64,000 bases of DNA from Bathymodiolus japonicus methanotrophic gill symbiont (GCF_019721995.1 NZ_BLYC01000001.1:310001-374000), one strand, 5' to 3'. Shown: positions 1 to 10,569, counted from the stretch's first letter. The notes: generated from the letters alone by a model not told the origin. Numbers and translations: made by a program.

Positions 1-276
1 CGTGTTGCGGCGACTAAAAAGTATGATGCGATAATCGCAGTTGGTGCTGTTATTCGGGGTGCGACACCACATTTTGAATATGTGTCTAATGAATGTGTTA
101 AAGGAATAGCTCAGGTTTCGATGCAGTATGATATTCCGGTTAGTTTTGGGGTGTTAACGGTTGATAGTATAGAGCAGGCAATTGAGCGCGCTGGAACTAA
201 AGCAGGGAATAATGGTGCGTCTGCGGCCTTGTCTGCAATAGAAATGGTGAGTTTGTTTAATAATCTGGAAGCTTAA
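1..276 (+). CDS. ribH: 6,7-dimethyl-8-ribityllumazine synthase, C-terminal part (cut by window start)
   Basis: The reading frame is open from base 1 and ends with TAA at 274-276. It condenses 5-amino-6-ribitylamino-uracil with dihydroxybutanone phosphate in riboflavin synthesis. Visible family signatures are [16 protein letters not shown], the substrate-binding loop with the catalytic His, and [20 protein letters not shown] near the C terminus. About 91 of the usual ~155 residues are present; the start lies upstream of the window. The stop overlaps the nusB start (TAATG), the common ribH-nusB pairing. Confidence 0.96.
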   Translation, partial: RVAATKKYDAIIAVGAVIRGATPHFEYVSNECVKGIAQVSMQYDIPVSFGVLTVDSIEQAIERAGTKAGNNGASAALSAIEMVSLFNNLEA

Positions 277-713
277 TGAGTTCAGCAAAGACTAAAGCTA
301 GGCAATGTGCAGTACAAGCCTTGTATCAATGGCAAATGACCGGACAAAACCTGAGTGCTATTGAAGCACAGTTTAAGGAAGACCAGCGCTTAAAAAATGC
401 GCAAAAAAGTTATTTTGCTGACTTATTTCATGGTGTGCCAAAGCATTTAGACAAAATTGATGCATCGATGACTGATTTTGTCGATCGTGATGTAGAGAAG
501 ATTGACCCGGTTGAGCGTGCCATATTAAGAATTGGAGTGTATGAACTATTGCATAAGCCTGAGACTCCTTATCGTGTGGTGATTAATGAAGGAGTGGAGT
601 TAGCTAAATCATTCGGTGCTGATGGTAGTCATCGCTATGTCAATGGTGTGCTGGATAAAGTCGCGCAGGTGCAGCGTAAGCAGGAAATTGAAGCTAAACT
701 AAAGAAAAATTAA
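276..713 (+). CDS. nusB: Transcription antitermination factor NusB
   Basis: 145 residues, the normal length. NusB binds boxA RNA with NusE (S10) during rRNA transcription antitermination. Family features are KARQCAVQALYQWQMTG at the N terminus, the central VEKIDPVERAILRIGVYEL block and VINEGVELAKSFGADGSHRYVNGVLD near the end. Its ATG overlaps the ribH stop by one base, which implies translational coupling. The sequence after the stop is a REP-like palindrome. Confidence 0.97.
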   Translation: MSSAKTKARQCAVQALYQWQMTGQNLSAIEAQFKEDQRLKNAQKSYFADLFHGVPKHLDKIDASMTDFVDRDVEKIDPVERAILRIGVYELLHKPETPYRVVINEGVELAKSFGADGSHRYVNGVLDKVAQVQRKQEIEAKLKKN

Positions 714-717
714 GAGT

Positions 718-775
718 TAGAGCGGACTTTAGTCCGCTATTCAGATGTACTATATTGCGGACTAAAGTCCACTCT
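718..775. repeat. REP-like bimodular palindrome, copy 1
   Basis: Two inverted GCGGACTTTAGTCCGC-type modules are separated by a short spacer, with AGAG/CTCT ends. Each module is itself palindromic and the whole unit is an inverted repeat of about 58 bp. Further members are at 39991-40048, 41015-41074, 43714-43793 and 59069-59131. A related palindrome with a different core is at 34043-34101. It fills most of the nusB-phosphohexomutase gap. Confidence 0.85.
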
Positions 776-806
776 ACAGTAAGTCAGACATTTAGAACGG
801 GGTAAA

Positions 807-2258
807 ATGAACAATAAGGTTAAGTTTGGTACCAGTGGTATACGCGGCTTAGTCAGCGATATGACTGATAAAGTCTGTTATGCCTATACATTGTCCTTTT
901 TACAATATCTGCAATCCATAGACGCGATACAGGATGGACACTCTGTTGGCATAGGCGGCGACTTACGCAGTAGCACACCGAGAATAATGAATGCAGTGGC
1001 TTCCGCAGTAGTTGATGCAGGCTATCAGCCGGTTAATTGTGGATTGCTAGCGACGCCGGCCTTGACACTGTATGGAATAAGCCAGGGGATAGCTACTATT
1101 ATGGTGACCGGCAGTCATATTCCAGATGACCGTAACGGTATCAAGTTTAATAAGCCGGAGGGTGAAGTTCTCAAACAGGATGAACATGGTATTTTAGCGC
1201 AAGATCCAGCACTTAACGATGCATTATTTGATGACGAAAATTTACTGAGAAATGATTATTTACTGGCTATTAATAATACAGCTGAGCAACAATATATCAC
1301 GCGCTATTTAGATTTTTTTGCAGAAAATGCCCTGGCGGGTTTAAAAGTCGGGGTTTACCAGCACTCATCAGTTGCGCGGGATGTATTGCTTACGATATTC
1401 TCCAGTCTGGGGGCAGAGGTTGTTCCACTAGGCCGCTCGGATCATTTTATTTCGGTAGATACTGAAGCCATACGCGCAGAAGATATCATGCTCGCAAAGC
1501 AGTGGTCTGAGCAATATGCTTTAGACTGTATTATCTCCACCGATGGTGATGCAGACCGTCCTTTAGTCAGTGATGAGTTGGGGATATGGTTACGCGGCGA
1601 TGTTGCCGGAATTCTGGTTGCGAGGTTCCTACAGATTGATGCGGTGGTAACGCCGGTAAGTAGTAATAGCGCGTTAGAAAAATGCGCCAGCTTTTCCCAG
1701 GTAGTGCGTACAAAAATAGGCTCACCCTATGTGATTTCGGCAATGCAGGCGCTTGGAAATGCGCAGCATGTGGGTGGATATGAAGCTAATGGCGGCTTTT
1801 TGCTAAATACTTCAGTTACTATAGATAACAGACAACTCGCAGCTTTACCGACACGTGATGCTGTTATCGTGCCATTGTGTATTTTACTTGCGGCACAGCA
1901 GGAAAATTGTACAATTTCACAACTCTTACAAACTTTGCCAGAACGTTACACATTCAGCGATAGAATTAAAGATTTTCCTACTGAGCTGAGTCAGTCGGTG
2001 TTAGCAAAAATCCAGATGGATGATTTGCATAACAATGCCGCAGTGTTTGCACAATTATTTGCGGGGGAGTTAGAGCCTGCGGCAGGTTCTGATTTTACCG
2101 ATGGCGTACGGGTTACTCTGGCTAATGACGAAGTAGTTCATCTGCGTGCTTCGGGGAATGCGCCTGAATTACGTTGTTATACAGAAGCGGACAGTTATAG
2201 CCGGGCAAAAGCCTTAAATGAATTATGCATACAGCATATGCGTAGCTGGAAAGCTTAG
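807..2258 (+). CDS. Phosphohexomutase (phosphomannomutase/phosphoglucomutase family)
   Basis: 483 residues. The alpha-D-phosphohexomutase fold is clear from FGTSGIRGLV at the N terminus, the phosphoserine loop VTGSHIPDDRNG (Ser near residue 102), the metal-binding loop DGDADRP near residue 247, GGYEANGGF in domain 3, and the phosphate-binding RASGNAPELR near the C terminus. It should interconvert hexose 1- and 6-phosphates for surface polysaccharide or glycogen metabolism. The substrate (mannose, glucose or glucosamine) cannot be fixed from sequence alone. It stands between a REP repeat and ftsK. Confidence 0.88.
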   Translation: MNNKVKFGTSGIRGLVSDMTDKVCYAYTLSFLQYLQSIDAIQDGHSVGIGGDLRSSTPRIMNAVASAVVDAGYQPVNCGLLATPALTLYGISQGIATIMVTGSHIPDDRNGIKFNKPEGEVLKQDEHGILAQDPALNDALFDDENLLRNDYLLAINNTAEQQYITRYLDFFAENALAGLKVGVYQHSSVARDVLLTIFSSLGAEVVPLGRSDHFISVDTEAIRAEDIMLAKQWSEQYALDCIISTDGDADRPLVSDELGIWLRGDVAGILVARFLQIDAVVTPVSSNSALEKCASFSQVVRTKIGSPYVISAMQALGNAQHVGGYEANGGFLLNTSVTIDNRQLAALPTRDAVIVPLCILLAAQQENCTISQLLQTLPERYTFSDRIKDFPTELSQSVLAKIQMDDLHNNAAVFAQLFAGELEPAAGSDFTDGVRVTLANDEVVHLRASGNAPELRCYTEADSYSRAKALNELCIQHMRSWKA

Positions 2259-2309
2259 TATGTAGTTTGCGCATAGTATCTGATTTTGACTTAAATTAAG
2301 TGATAGACA

Positions 2310-5138
2310 GTGAATAGAAGAAAATCCATAAAAAAAGATTATTTTGCCATCTTTTCCGCTCACTCCGGAAAGCGGCTAGCGTGGTCAGGACTTTTTATTA
2401 TCGCAGCGGCAGCGCTAAGCTGGGTTTTTCTGAGTAGTGGCGATATGGCAAGTGAGGATATTGTCGCTTTATTAGCCATTATTATCATACCTCTGGCCAT
2501 CATCTTTGCAACCCTGGCAGCTTTTGAAAAAATCACCGGGTTTACTATTATTTCAGGTGTTGAATGGATAGGTAAAAACACGCTAGACGTAATCGCCTGG
2601 TGTATGCGTAATATTAAACAAGGACTAGGTCTGGAAACCAGACAAAGCAATCATCGGGTTACTGTCAGGAAAAAGTCTAGAGCCAGAGTACAAACACAGA
2701 CTCCACCACAAGCAGATGTTATAACCGCTTTGCGGGATAGTAATGCAGAAATGAGTTTAGATGCCACTACAGAGCCTGTTTTTTCAGGTTTTAATAATGC
2801 AAAAACAGCGCAAAGTGAGTCCGGTTTTGGTTTTTCTGCTGCAGAAGCTGCTATTGAAACCGGCGTTATCGCTAGTTCACAAGTAGCAGTTGACCCTGAT
2901 AAGCATGAAGACTTAGCTGAAGCTAAAGAGCCTGAAGTTGGAATGAGTCTAGATATTTCCAGCCTGGTTACAGATACAGCAGTACATTCGGCCGAGTATC
3001 CAGAGGGCGATGCATTTAATGAGTATGAAACTGAATTAAACACGTTTTTCCCTGAGCAGGATGAAAGACAAGGAAATATAAGCATTGAAAACCCTGCTGA
3101 TGCGGCGGCAGTGGAGATGGAAGAGCGACACAATACGCAAATTATCAATGAAAATATGCCCGAGCCCGATTATACGGACCAGGTACAACAAGCGGAAATT
3201 AGCAGTGCACTCAAGGTTGATAGTGATCAACAGTTACTGGATGATATTAGTAAAGCCTGTGAATCAGAGGCTGATATTCAGGCACAACAAGAGCAGCCGG
3301 AAGATGGCGCTTTTAGAGCTGATTCGCTGGCGAATGACGCTGATTTTATTAGCCGGGCATTACAGGCAGCGAATAATAATGTAAGTCATGCATTAGAACA
3401 TACTGAGATAGATGTCGAGCCAGACACGGATTCAGATGAGCAGGCACAGGATAATAAAGAGGCTAACTTGTTTAAAGAGCCTGATTATATGATTCAGGCA
3501 CTGCAGGCTGCGAAAGACAAAATGCTCAATAGTCAGTCTGATGAAGCTGGAGCCCCGGATTCCCATGCATCATTACTGGATCAGGCTGAAAAAGCAGCGG
3601 CAAATATTATTTCCTCATTTACGCAACGGTTTTCTCAATCACTCAGCTTTCCCAAGCCTGCCTACCAATTACCTTCCGTAGCATTATTACAGCAGCACCA
3701 GCAATCTGTACATGCTTATACTACGGATGAATTGGATACCATGTCACGTAGTGTTGAGCGGGTACTAAAAGATTATAAAGTCATTGCCGAGGTAGTTGGT
3801 GCGTATCCGGGGCCAATTATTACTCGCTTTGAATTATCTCTGGCGCCAGGGATTAAAGTAAGTCGGGTGAGTGGGCTGGCGAAAGATTTAGCCCGTGCCA
3901 TGCTGGTGAGCAGTGTGCGTGTGGTAGAAATTATTGAAGGTACACCCTATATCGGTCTGGAAATTCCAAACCAGGAGCGCGAGTTGGTTTCCTTTCGTGA
4001 AATTATCGCATCAGATCAGTTCCAGCAAGCAAAATCGCCCCTGACCCTCGCTTTGGGTAAAGATGTTTCAGGTCAGACTGTAGTTTATGATTTAGCCAAA
4101 ATGCCGCACTTACTAGTGGCCGGAACCACAGGATCAGGTAAGTCGGTGGCTATTAATACCATGATTCTAAGTATGCTGTATAAGGCAAGCCCTGATCAGG
4201 TGCGTATGATAATGGTGGACCCAAAAATGCTGGAATTGTCGGTTTACGAGGGCATTCCGCATTTACTAACCCCAGTTGTTACCGATATGAAACAAGCGCA
4301 AAATGCCTTGCGCTGGGCTGTTGCAGAGATGGAGCGTCGTTACAAACTGATGTCTAAAGTAGGCGTTAGAAATCTTGCGGGGTTTAACCAGAAAATAACT
4401 GATGCAGAGGCCAGAGGAGAGCCTATTAGGGATCCTTTGTTTGAACTGCTAGAGCCTTTAGAAGAAGGCGAGACTTTTCCAGTATTAACAACACTGCCCA
4501 ATATCGTGATCGTGATCGATGAACTAGCCGATATGATGATGATCGTAGGTAAAAAAGTTGAGGAGCTGATTGCACGCTTAGCGCAAAAAGCCCGTGCAGC
4601 TGGAATCCATTTAATTTTAGCAACGCAGAGACCGTCAGTCGATGTGCTTACCGGGCTGATTAAAGCTAATGTGCCGACCCGAATTTCGTTTCAGGTTTCT
4701 TCACGTATTGATTCACGGACTATTCTAGACCAGGGGGGGGCGGAAGCATTACTGGGTAATGGCGATATGCTGTTTTTACCTTCAGGTACAAATATGACCA
4801 TGCGATCTCATGGAGCTTTTGTAGATGATCATGAAGTCCATGCGGTGGTTGATTATTTAAAATCTCAGGGTAGAGCTGACTACTTATCTGTGATTACCCA
4901 GGATGAACCAGCGGTAAATCCTGCAGGTGCGGATAACGGCCAGAGTGAAGTTGATGCACTTTATGATGATGCCGTGAGCTTTGTGATGGAGACTGGTAGA
5001 GCCTCTATTTCAAGTGTGCAGCGCCGCTTTAAAGTGGGTTATAATCGTGCCGCCAGAATGATAGACCAGATGGAAGACGAGAATATCGTTAGTGAACCGG
5101 AAGGTAATGGATCCAGGCGTCTGCTTGATAGAGAGTAG
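2310..5138 (+). CDS. ftsK: DNA translocase FtsK
   Basis: 942 residues with a GTG start. FtsK is the septal DNA pump that clears the chromosome terminus and activates XerCD at dif. The N terminus has two clear hydrophobic segments (about residues 25-42 and 52-72), fewer than the four of E. coli FtsK. A long acidic, low-complexity linker (about 100-440) contains repeated ALQAA-type motifs. The RecA-like motor has Walker A (AGTTGSGKS, about residue 603) and Walker B ([13 protein letters not shown], about residue 730). The last ~60 residues form the gamma winged helix that reads KOPS ([20 protein letters not shown]). No second family member is visible. Confidence 0.96.
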   Translation: MNRRKSIKKDYFAIFSAHSGKRLAWSGLFIIAAAALSWVFLSSGDMASEDIVALLAIIIIPLAIIFATLAAFEKITGFTIISGVEWIGKNTLDVIAWCMRNIKQGLGLETRQSNHRVTVRKKSRARVQTQTPPQADVITALRDSNAEMSLDATTEPVFSGFNNAKTAQSESGFGFSAAEAAIETGVIASSQVAVDPDKHEDLAEAKEPEVGMSLDISSLVTDTAVHSAEYPEGDAFNEYETELNTFFPEQDERQGNISIENPADAAAVEMEERHNTQIINENMPEPDYTDQVQQAEISSALKVDSDQQLLDDISKACESEADIQAQQEQPEDGAFRADSLANDADFISRALQAANNNVSHALEHTEIDVEPDTDSDEQAQDNKEANLFKEPDYMIQALQAAKDKMLNSQSDEAGAPDSHASLLDQAEKAAANIISSFTQRFSQSLSFPKPAYQLPSVALLQQHQQSVHAYTTDELDTMSRSVERVLKDYKVIAEVVGAYPGPIITRFELSLAPGIKVSRVSGLAKDLARAMLVSSVRVVEIIEGTPYIGLEIPNQERELVSFREIIASDQFQQAKSPLTLALGKDVSGQTVVYDLAKMPHLLVAGTTGSGKSVAINTMILSMLYKASPDQVRMIMVDPKMLELSVYEGIPHLLTPVVTDMKQAQNALRWAVAEMERRYKLMSKVGVRNLAGFNQKITDAEARGEPIRDPLFELLEPLEEGETFPVLTTLPNIVIVIDELADMMMIVGKKVEELIARLAQKARAAGIHLILATQRPSVDVLTGLIKANVPTRISFQVSSRIDSRTILDQGGAEALLGNGDMLFLPSGTNMTMRSHGAFVDDHEVHAVVDYLKSQGRADYLSVITQDEPAVNPAGADNGQSEVDALYDDAVSFVMETGRASISSVQRRFKVGYNRAARMIDQMEDENIVSEPEGNGSRRLLDRE

Positions 5139-5215
5139 CCTGCAATAAGGCAGTGGCGGCGCGGTTGCATGATAAATATTGCAGCGTTTTATTATAATAA
5201 AAAAACTAATAGCGT

Positions 5216-5722
5216 ATGTTAAGAGATTACTTAGAGCTGTGTTGGTTAAGTGGTTACCCCGAAGAGTTACCGACAAGTCGAAAATTTCTATTTATTAATT
5301 TAGCTGTTTATTTATTGCTGGGCTTGTTTATTCAGGCGAATATCAGTGATCCAATAGAAGCGATTGTACAGATATTTATCGAGGTGATTATTACCGTTCT
5401 GTTTATGGGCGGATTGTTAATAAAAGATGGCAGTACCTATAATTTCGAACGATTATTAACCGCTATTCTTGTTTGTGAAAATGTTGTCTATGTGTTCGCT
5501 CTGCCCCTGGCATTCTGGTTTGTTTTTGCCAAAGGCTCTGCATCTGCTGGTTACCCTATCTATATTGGAGTGATACTGATACTGTGCTCAGTGGTGATTA
5601 TTGCTTATTTAATAAAAGGCCTTTTTGATTACAACTGGAGGGATAGCACTCTTCTGTCAGTCATTTATTTTATATTGACTTACTTTGGCTCATTTGGCAT
5701 TTTATTGATGGCAGGTATGTAG
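5216..5722 (+). CDS. Hypothetical inner-membrane protein
   Basis: 168 residues, mostly hydrophobic, with about five predicted membrane segments (near residues 27-42, 52-68, 83-105, 115-135 and 147-167). I do not recognise the family. Some similarity in style to Yip1/YIPF-type membrane proteins is only an impression. It follows ftsK by 77 bases and could be cotranscribed with it. The sequence downstream is repeat-rich and non-coding. Confidence 0.7.
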   Translation: MLRDYLELCWLSGYPEELPTSRKFLFINLAVYLLLGLFIQANISDPIEAIVQIFIEVIITVLFMGGLLIKDGSTYNFERLLTAILVCENVVYVFALPLAFWFVFAKGSASAGYPIYIGVILILCSVVIIAYLIKGLFDYNWRDSTLLSVIYFILTYFGSFGILLMAGM

Positions 5723-5862
5723 GGTTTAGTAAGGCAGTTTGATGGAATAAAGTTACCAAGTTTGCGAAGAAGTTTGATTCTGGCCAAACTCTCTCAAGAG
5801 GAGCATAGTCATTCTACGTAACGATTGAGATCGTTTGCTCAGGAGCAAAAAGGCAAGTAAGG
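5723..5862. other. Short intergenic stretch without a recognised feature
   Basis: I see no credible gene. A short imperfect palindrome (AACGATTGAGATCGTT, about 5820-5835) lies just before the R280 copy. Confidence 0.5.
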
Positions 5863-6142
5863 CAGGCGCGCCATGCTACCTCACGAAATTCCTGGACTCC
5901 TGTCGCCATAATTCGTTCACCTACGCAGCGGATGGGAGATGCCCTGAACGCCCTGCGTCCGCAACGACTACGCACAAAAGCAGCTTCGTCATTACTACCT
6001 CACTGGCTGGACGGCTATTCGGAATGCAATTCTTGCTCCTCTCGCGTGCTGCTAGCACACGTCGAATCAGCGAATTGCCCTGTCGCCTATCAGGGACTAA
6101 AAATCACCACTTCGCTAAGCTACGTTTCCATGATTTTCAGCG
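5863..6142 (-). mobile_element. R280 repeat, copy 1 (reverse orientation)
   Basis: A 280-bp unit. On this strand it runs from CAGGCGCGCC to GATTTTCAGCG; forward orientation is defined as CGCTGAAAATC to GGCGCGCCTG. It contains a chain of hairpins, including the CGTGTGCT/AGCACGCG stem. Open frames across it are artefacts of the repeat and recur at every copy. Confidence 0.9.
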
Positions 6143-6395
6143 TTGGTAGTTTGTTTTCGTTAGACGGCCTAAGTATGAGTATTAACTAAGTAACTTCAAG
6201 CATAAAAAGCCATGGGCTTTGTCGAGGCGATGTAAATAAGCTCTTCCGTTCCGTGTACAAAATTCTTTTGAGAAGTTGCTGAACCAGACAAAACTCACCA
6301 TGAAGACCGCAATGATCATAAAGAAAAAGAAATAAACTTCGTGCTCAGCTGCGGTTTCTACGGTTGGTGAATTTGTATAGCAGGGTCGTTTACTT
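6143..6395. other. Intergenic; weak possible small reverse-strand reading frame
   Basis: A reverse frame over about 6186-6380 encodes a hydrophobic stretch (VYFFFFMIIAVFMVSFVWFS) and then unremarkable sequence. There is no convincing start or ribosome binding site, so I do not call a gene. Confidence 0.3.
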
Positions 6396-6552
6396 AGGGA
6401 GATGGAAACACATGACCCAAAACTGCTGGTCTTTTTGTCCGTTTTCTGCGTTGTAGTAACTTTACATAGCCTGCTATGCGCCTGTTACTACGTCTTGAAT
6501 ACGAACTAAAACCCTACCCCATAATGTTGGACAATTATTTATTTCTGGCTCC
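6396..6552. repeat. P130 palindromic repeat, copy 1
   Basis: An imperfect inverted repeat of about 150 bp centred on ACATAGCCTGCTATGCG and ending ATTATTTATTTCTGG. The same unit is at 20281-20435 and, truncated and reversed, at 49952-50064. It is probably a non-autonomous mobile palindrome or large bidirectional hairpin. Confidence 0.75.
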
Positions 6553-6612
6553 TCAATAAGTGCACATGTTGCAATTTTTCCATGGATGATGATTTACATA
6601 CGACAAATATAA

Positions 6613-6650
6613 GCCGAGAAAAGTGCCGTTATTTTCTCGGAGTATTTTTT
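6613..6650. terminator. Rho-independent terminator-like hairpin
   Basis: CCGAGAAAA pairs perfectly with TTTTCTCGG around a 9-base loop and is followed by a T-rich run. No gene directly upstream explains it. A second short palindrome (AAATAAACAACTTGTTTATTT minus its ends, 6671-6691) with a T run lies just before trhO. Confidence 0.55.
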
Positions 6651-6732
6651 AAACATGTAAAGATATTGTAAAATAAACAACTTGTTTATTTTTTGCTCCG
6701 GATTTACGTTCCGGCTCGCTCACAGGTGTTAT

Positions 6733-7725
6733 ATGTCTAATATTGTAGTATCCGCATTATATAAGTTTGCCACGCTCGATGATTTTAAAGAGCTAAGAAA
6801 ACCCCTATTACAACTGATGCAGGCGCATCAGGTAAAAGGCACTTTATTACTAGCTAAAGAAGGTATTAATGGCACCATTGCAGGTGATCGTGAAGGAATC
6901 GATGCTGTTATGGCTTGGTTACGTGCTGATGCCCGCCTTAGAGATATTGAAAGCAAAGAGTCTTATGAGCAGGAAATGCCCTTTTATCGTACTAAGGTCA
7001 AACTCAAAAAAGAAATTGTGACTATGGGCGTAGCTTGCATCGATCCTAAGAAAATTGTCGGTACTTACGTCAAGCCGCAGGACTGGAATGCACTGATTTC
7101 TGATCCGGAAGTCTTGCTGATTGATACCCGTAATGATTACGAAGTACAGATAGGTGGATTTAAAAATGCGATTAATCCGGCAACAGATGCTTTTCGCGAA
7201 TTTCCGGAATATGTCAGGCAGCACCTGGATCCGCAGAAACATAAAAAAGTCGCCATGTATTGTACGGGTGGCATACGCTGTGAAAAGTCAACCGCATACC
7301 TAAAAGAACAGGGCTTTGATAATGTTTATCATCTACAAGGTGGTGTATTGAAATATCTTGAAGAAATACCGATTGAGCAGTCACTTTGGCAGGGAGAGTG
7401 TTTTGTATTCGATAATCGGGTGGCGGTAAATCACGCGCTGGAAAAAGGTCAGTATGACCAGTGTTATGCCTGTCGTTATCCGATTACAGAAGCAGAAAAG
7501 GCCAGTGAATTTTATCAAAAAGGGGTTAGCTGTCCGCATTGTTACGACAAGCTCAGCGAGCAGCAACGTCAGCGCTTTGCCGAACGGGAAAAACAGGTAC
7601 AACTGGCAAAGCAGCGGGGTGAAGAACATATAGGCTCTTCGGCTAGTGCTATTTCATCTAAGCGGCGCGCTTTAAAGTACCAGGAAAAAAGTCTGCAACG
7701 ACAAAAGCGTGAAGCTGCTGGATAG
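6733..7725 (+). CDS. trhO: tRNA uridine(34) hydroxylase TrhO (rhodanese-domain, YceA/UPF0176)
   Basis: 330 residues from ATG 6733. The 17-residue upstream extension of the frame is unlike the family, whose proteins begin close to VVSALYKF. TrhO makes 5-hydroxyuridine at tRNA position 34 using oxygen. The N-terminal acylphosphatase-like domain has [16 protein letters not shown]. The rhodanese domain carries the active Cys in [12 protein letters not shown], and the C-terminal zinc-like cluster has CYACRYP and CPHCYDK. It is a stand-alone gene after a repeat-rich gap. Confidence 0.93.
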   Translation: MSNIVVSALYKFATLDDFKELRKPLLQLMQAHQVKGTLLLAKEGINGTIAGDREGIDAVMAWLRADARLRDIESKESYEQEMPFYRTKVKLKKEIVTMGVACIDPKKIVGTYVKPQDWNALISDPEVLLIDTRNDYEVQIGGFKNAINPATDAFREFPEYVRQHLDPQKHKKVAMYCTGGIRCEKSTAYLKEQGFDNVYHLQGGVLKYLEEIPIEQSLWQGECFVFDNRVAVNHALEKGQYDQCYACRYPITEAEKASEFYQKGVSCPHCYDKLSEQQRQRFAEREKQVQLAKQRGEEHIGSSASAISSKRRALKYQEKSLQRQKREAAG

Positions 7726-7768
7726 TCAGATACGCAATATTACTCACTCAATCTAAAGGAAAAGAATC

Positions 7769-8028
7769 ATGCACTCAGTACCACAGCATAAATTATGTTC
7801 ATCACTGTTATTCGCTATTTCACTAAGTTTTGCAGCTACTGTCACTGCTGAAAGTTTAAGTCTGGACTCTGTGAGCGAGTGTTCGAATAGCGTACAAAAG
7901 TCGGCTGCAACTGCCCAGCAAACAGTCGATACTGGTAAGCAAATATCGACATTAGGAGCAACTGCTGCTGATGTGGTGTCTGGCGCTAACCTGACAGATA
8001 CGCTAGTTAATAAATTGGGTATTTCATC
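7769..8028 (+). pseudogene. DUF2780-type secreted protein, 5' part (gene split by R280/R260)
   Basis: The start at 7769 encodes a signal peptide (hydrophobic core ~12-25, then TVTAES) and the beginning of a mature domain ending LTDTLVNKLGISS. Coding sequence stops at 8028, where repeat 8029-8571 begins. The rest of the gene is 8572-8920. Removing the repeat joins TCATC to TGCTCAGG and gives a continuous 202-residue frame (GISS-AQAAGG), so the gene was intact before insertion. As it stands the frame ends within the first 10 bases of the repeat. The function of the family is unknown. Confidence 0.82.
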
Positions 8029-8571
8029 CGCTTAAAATCAGGGAAACGGAGCCTAAGCGGAGTGATGATTTTTAGTCCCTGGTAGGCGACAGTGCAATTC
8101 GCTGATCCGAAGTGCGCTAGTAGCGCGCGAGGGAGGCAAGAATTGCATTCCGAATAGCCGTCCAGCCATTTGAGGTAGCCTTAACTGAGCAGGGTTTTGT
8201 GCGTACGCTATCAGCCCCGGACGGGCTGATAGTCTCCAGAAGGCGCAGGGAAATTTGCCAATCCGAAGTGCGCGATAGCGCGCGAGGGAGGCTAAAATTT
8301 TATCCCGAATAGCCGTAGAGCCATTTGTGGTAGCCATGACTGAGCTGCTTTGTGCTCAGTCTGTGGCGGACGCAGGGCGGCTGGAGCATCTCCTATTCGC
8401 TGCGTAGGTGAACGAATTACGGCGACAGGAGTCCCGGAATTTCGTGAGGTAGCATGGCGCGCCTGGTTGAGACGGACGCAGGGCGACCAGGGCATCTCCC
8501 ATTCGCTGCGTAGGCGAATGAATGTTGGTGACAGGAGTCCCAGAATGTTGTGAGGTAGCATGGCGCGCCTG
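8029..8571 (+). mobile_element. R280 repeat, copy 2, itself split by R260
   Basis: Outer R280 copy made of 8029-8205 and 8466-8571 (283 bp without the insert). It starts CGCTTAAAATCA and ends GGCGCGCCTG. Its terminal hairpin matches the R295 version more closely than the other R280 copies do. It lies inside the DUF2780 gene with no target duplication. The insert is the R260 unit 8206-8465. Confidence 0.9.
8206..8465 (+). mobile_element. R260 repeat, copy 1, nested in R280
   Basis: A 260-bp unit that starts CGCTATCAGCCCC and ends GGCGCGCCTG. It begins with a perfect CAGCCC/GGGCTG hairpin in place of the GAAAATCA hairpin of R280. Comparison with the R280 copy at 33480-33761 shows that the outer repeat was cut between GTGCGTA and GTTGAGACGG, with no bases duplicated. 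Confidence 0.9.
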
Positions 8572-8920
8572 TGCTCAGGCAGCAGGTGGGGCAGGGGCAA
8601 TTTTTAAAGCCGCACAAGGTCAGCTTGATGCAGGACAATTCGCGCAGTTAAGTTCAGCAGTCCCTGAAATGGATAGTTTATTAAGTGCGGCGCCAAAGCC
8701 ATCGGGTTCTACAGCCAGTTTGATTGGCGGCGCATCGTCACTGTTAGGAGAGAATGCGAGTAGTTATGGTAATTTGGCAACCTTAGCCTCGTCATTTAAA
8801 GACCTGGACCTGTCTGCGGATATGGTCGATCAATTTGTGCCAGTAGTCGTTGATTATGTGAAACAGCGTGGCGGTGATATGACGGGGGACTTATTACAGT
8901 CGGCCTTATATAGTAATTAG
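8572..8920 (+). pseudogene. DUF2780-type secreted protein, 3' part
   Basis: Continues the gene begun at 7769: QAAGGAGAIFKAAQGQLDAG, then a Gly/Ser-rich middle, then DMVDQFVPVVVDYVKQRGG, ending at TAG 8920. The DUF2780 pattern of an alanine-rich helical region and a C-terminal VVDYVKQ helix is visible. Combined length with the 5' part is 609 bases, an exact multiple of three. A local ATG (8522) lies within the repeat and would give a leaderless product. Confidence 0.8.
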
Positions 8921-9028
8921 ATAGTAATGGAATGCGTATTAATTGAGAGCCATTTCGAGCACGGCCTTGCAATAAATTGGCTGACTCTTTGTGCTAAGCA
9001 AGTTGGATAATCTATTATTTATGGCTCT
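8915..9028. repeat. 114-bp direct repeat, left copy
   Basis: Identical or nearly identical to 12612-12725. It starts at the end of the DUF2780 gene and includes most of a small MITE with GAGAGCCAT/ATGGCTCT ends. The two copies abut exactly the outer ends of two inverted IS-alpha elements (9029 and 12611). Confidence 0.88.
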
Positions 9029-10569
9029 CATCAGTGTTCCCCTATCAATTGAGGCCGTGAAACTAACCTCGCCACAAGAGAGCTCATAAAGCACTGTAAA
9101 GACATTCCTGTTATTATTGCGTTTTGAACTGCCCGAATGGTATACGAGCTGATACGAGATATTCTTGCCTGGAAAAATATGGATTCACAAAACGATCTCG
9201 TTTTTGGGCCTGTTGTTGCCTTATCTCCAGAGCCTCGCTATATTTTTTATCCGATGGATGAATCAATTCTGGCTGTTGTGTTTTTGAAATCTCTTCAAAC
9301 ACGCGCATTAAATTATAGCTCATTGCAGTCAGACGCATTTGATCTTCAAGTGAGCGGGTATTGGAAGACCAAGCTTTAGTTTCCTTGAAATTACTTTTAG
9401 TGTTATTGAATGTCTTTTCAATCGTCCATCGCTTGAAATACAGCATGGCAATGGTTCCAGGGTTAATAGTCATTGGCAAGGTTGTCACAAACCGGTGAAG
9501 TTTTCCGGTTTCTGGATCACGGTAATCCACCACGTTAAATTTGATGCCCTTGTTTTCGTACACACTGTATGCTTCAACCCCTGTATTGATCTCATGGTGG
9601 GAGTCAAAAGGGATAGACTCAACCAGAGGCGCAATTGAATTTTCTTTTAGCATTGAAATCATGTAATTAGCATGTCGTTTCTGCCGATCCCACCAGACAA
9701 AGTCGGTGACGGCTTTATCGTAGACATAGAGATGTTTCTGAGAGCTGTTATTTCCCTTGTTTTGCTTTTCAATATGATCTCGTAACACAGGTATTTCTTG
9801 ATGCCTCTGAGTTCCGTTTGTCACCAGACAAAGAAATCTGAGCAACCCACTTCTGAGATTCAACGCGTAAATCCCCCCGGCCGCATAAACTTTCCCCTTG
9901 CTGTTTTTTTCAGTACGGCAGGCATGATCAATAAAATGTCCATCCGCTGCTTCTATGGTGTATTCGTCAAGTTCCGGTAATGCTTTAAGATAATCAATGT
10001 CTTGCGATAGCAGTGTTTCAGAGTGAAGATGGTAGCTCTGCTGTTCAAATGCCTCAAGCATACTTGTTCGTCTATGCGACTTCAGTGATTTAAAATACGT
10101 TGAGTGGGGAAGCAGCTGGCCATAAATCTGTTCATTGGTTTGGAGGAAATGGCGACCACTATCGACTACACTGATACAGCGTAATAACCCAAGGCGAATA
10201 AAGTCGATATCCTTCAACTCTGGGCATGAACGAGCCCACAAAGGATGACGCTCTGCTAACAGGGCAACAGGGCACGTTCCATACTTTCATTGCAGTGTTG
10301 GTGAATATGTTCAGAGAGTGGTAGGTCTTTAAGCATGGGTGATATCCGTTTATGAGGTGATTAAAACGGGAATTTTTAGAAAATTTTTTTCGGTAATTGC
10401 AAGCTTTATTTGAAATTATTTGTTGTTTTTTTACGGTGCCTACAGAGTGTCTATTTGCTGTTATAAGTGATTAAAATCAAAAATATGGAAATATTCGAGT
10501 GGTGCTACCTTCAGGTAGGTTATAGGCTGCTTTGTTTAGGTACTTCTTCTTTCAATGGGAACACTGATG
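9029..10569 (-). mobile_element. IS-alpha (IS4-like), copy 1, broken transposase
   Basis: Terminal inverted repeats CATCAGTGTTCCC and GGGAACACTGATG bound about 1541 bp. The transposase frame spans 9031-10336 on the minus strand. It has an 8-base duplication near 10260 (GGCAACAG) and a one-base deletion near 9179, so the product is truncated at both ends. The DDE-type core is otherwise preserved, including the YFKRWTIEKTFNNTK signature. It is inverted relative to copy 2. Confidence 0.9.

Noticed and set aside
2651-3384. Additional frames inside ftsK and other long genes
   Set aside because: They are shadows of well-supported genes on the other strand or frame and carry no family signature.
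6682-6732. 17-residue N-terminal extension of TrhO
   Set aside because: Family members start near VVSALYKF; the extension is hydrophobic noise from the upstream hairpin region.
8029-8571. Repeats as a CRISPR array
   Set aside because: Units are 260-295 bp, dispersed, not regularly spaced, and no cas gene is present.
8350-8638. Open reading frames on both strands inside R280/R260 (about 60-170 residues)
   Set aside because: The same frames recur at every repeat copy, have no ribosome binding site and end in host sequence; they are by-products of the repeat.
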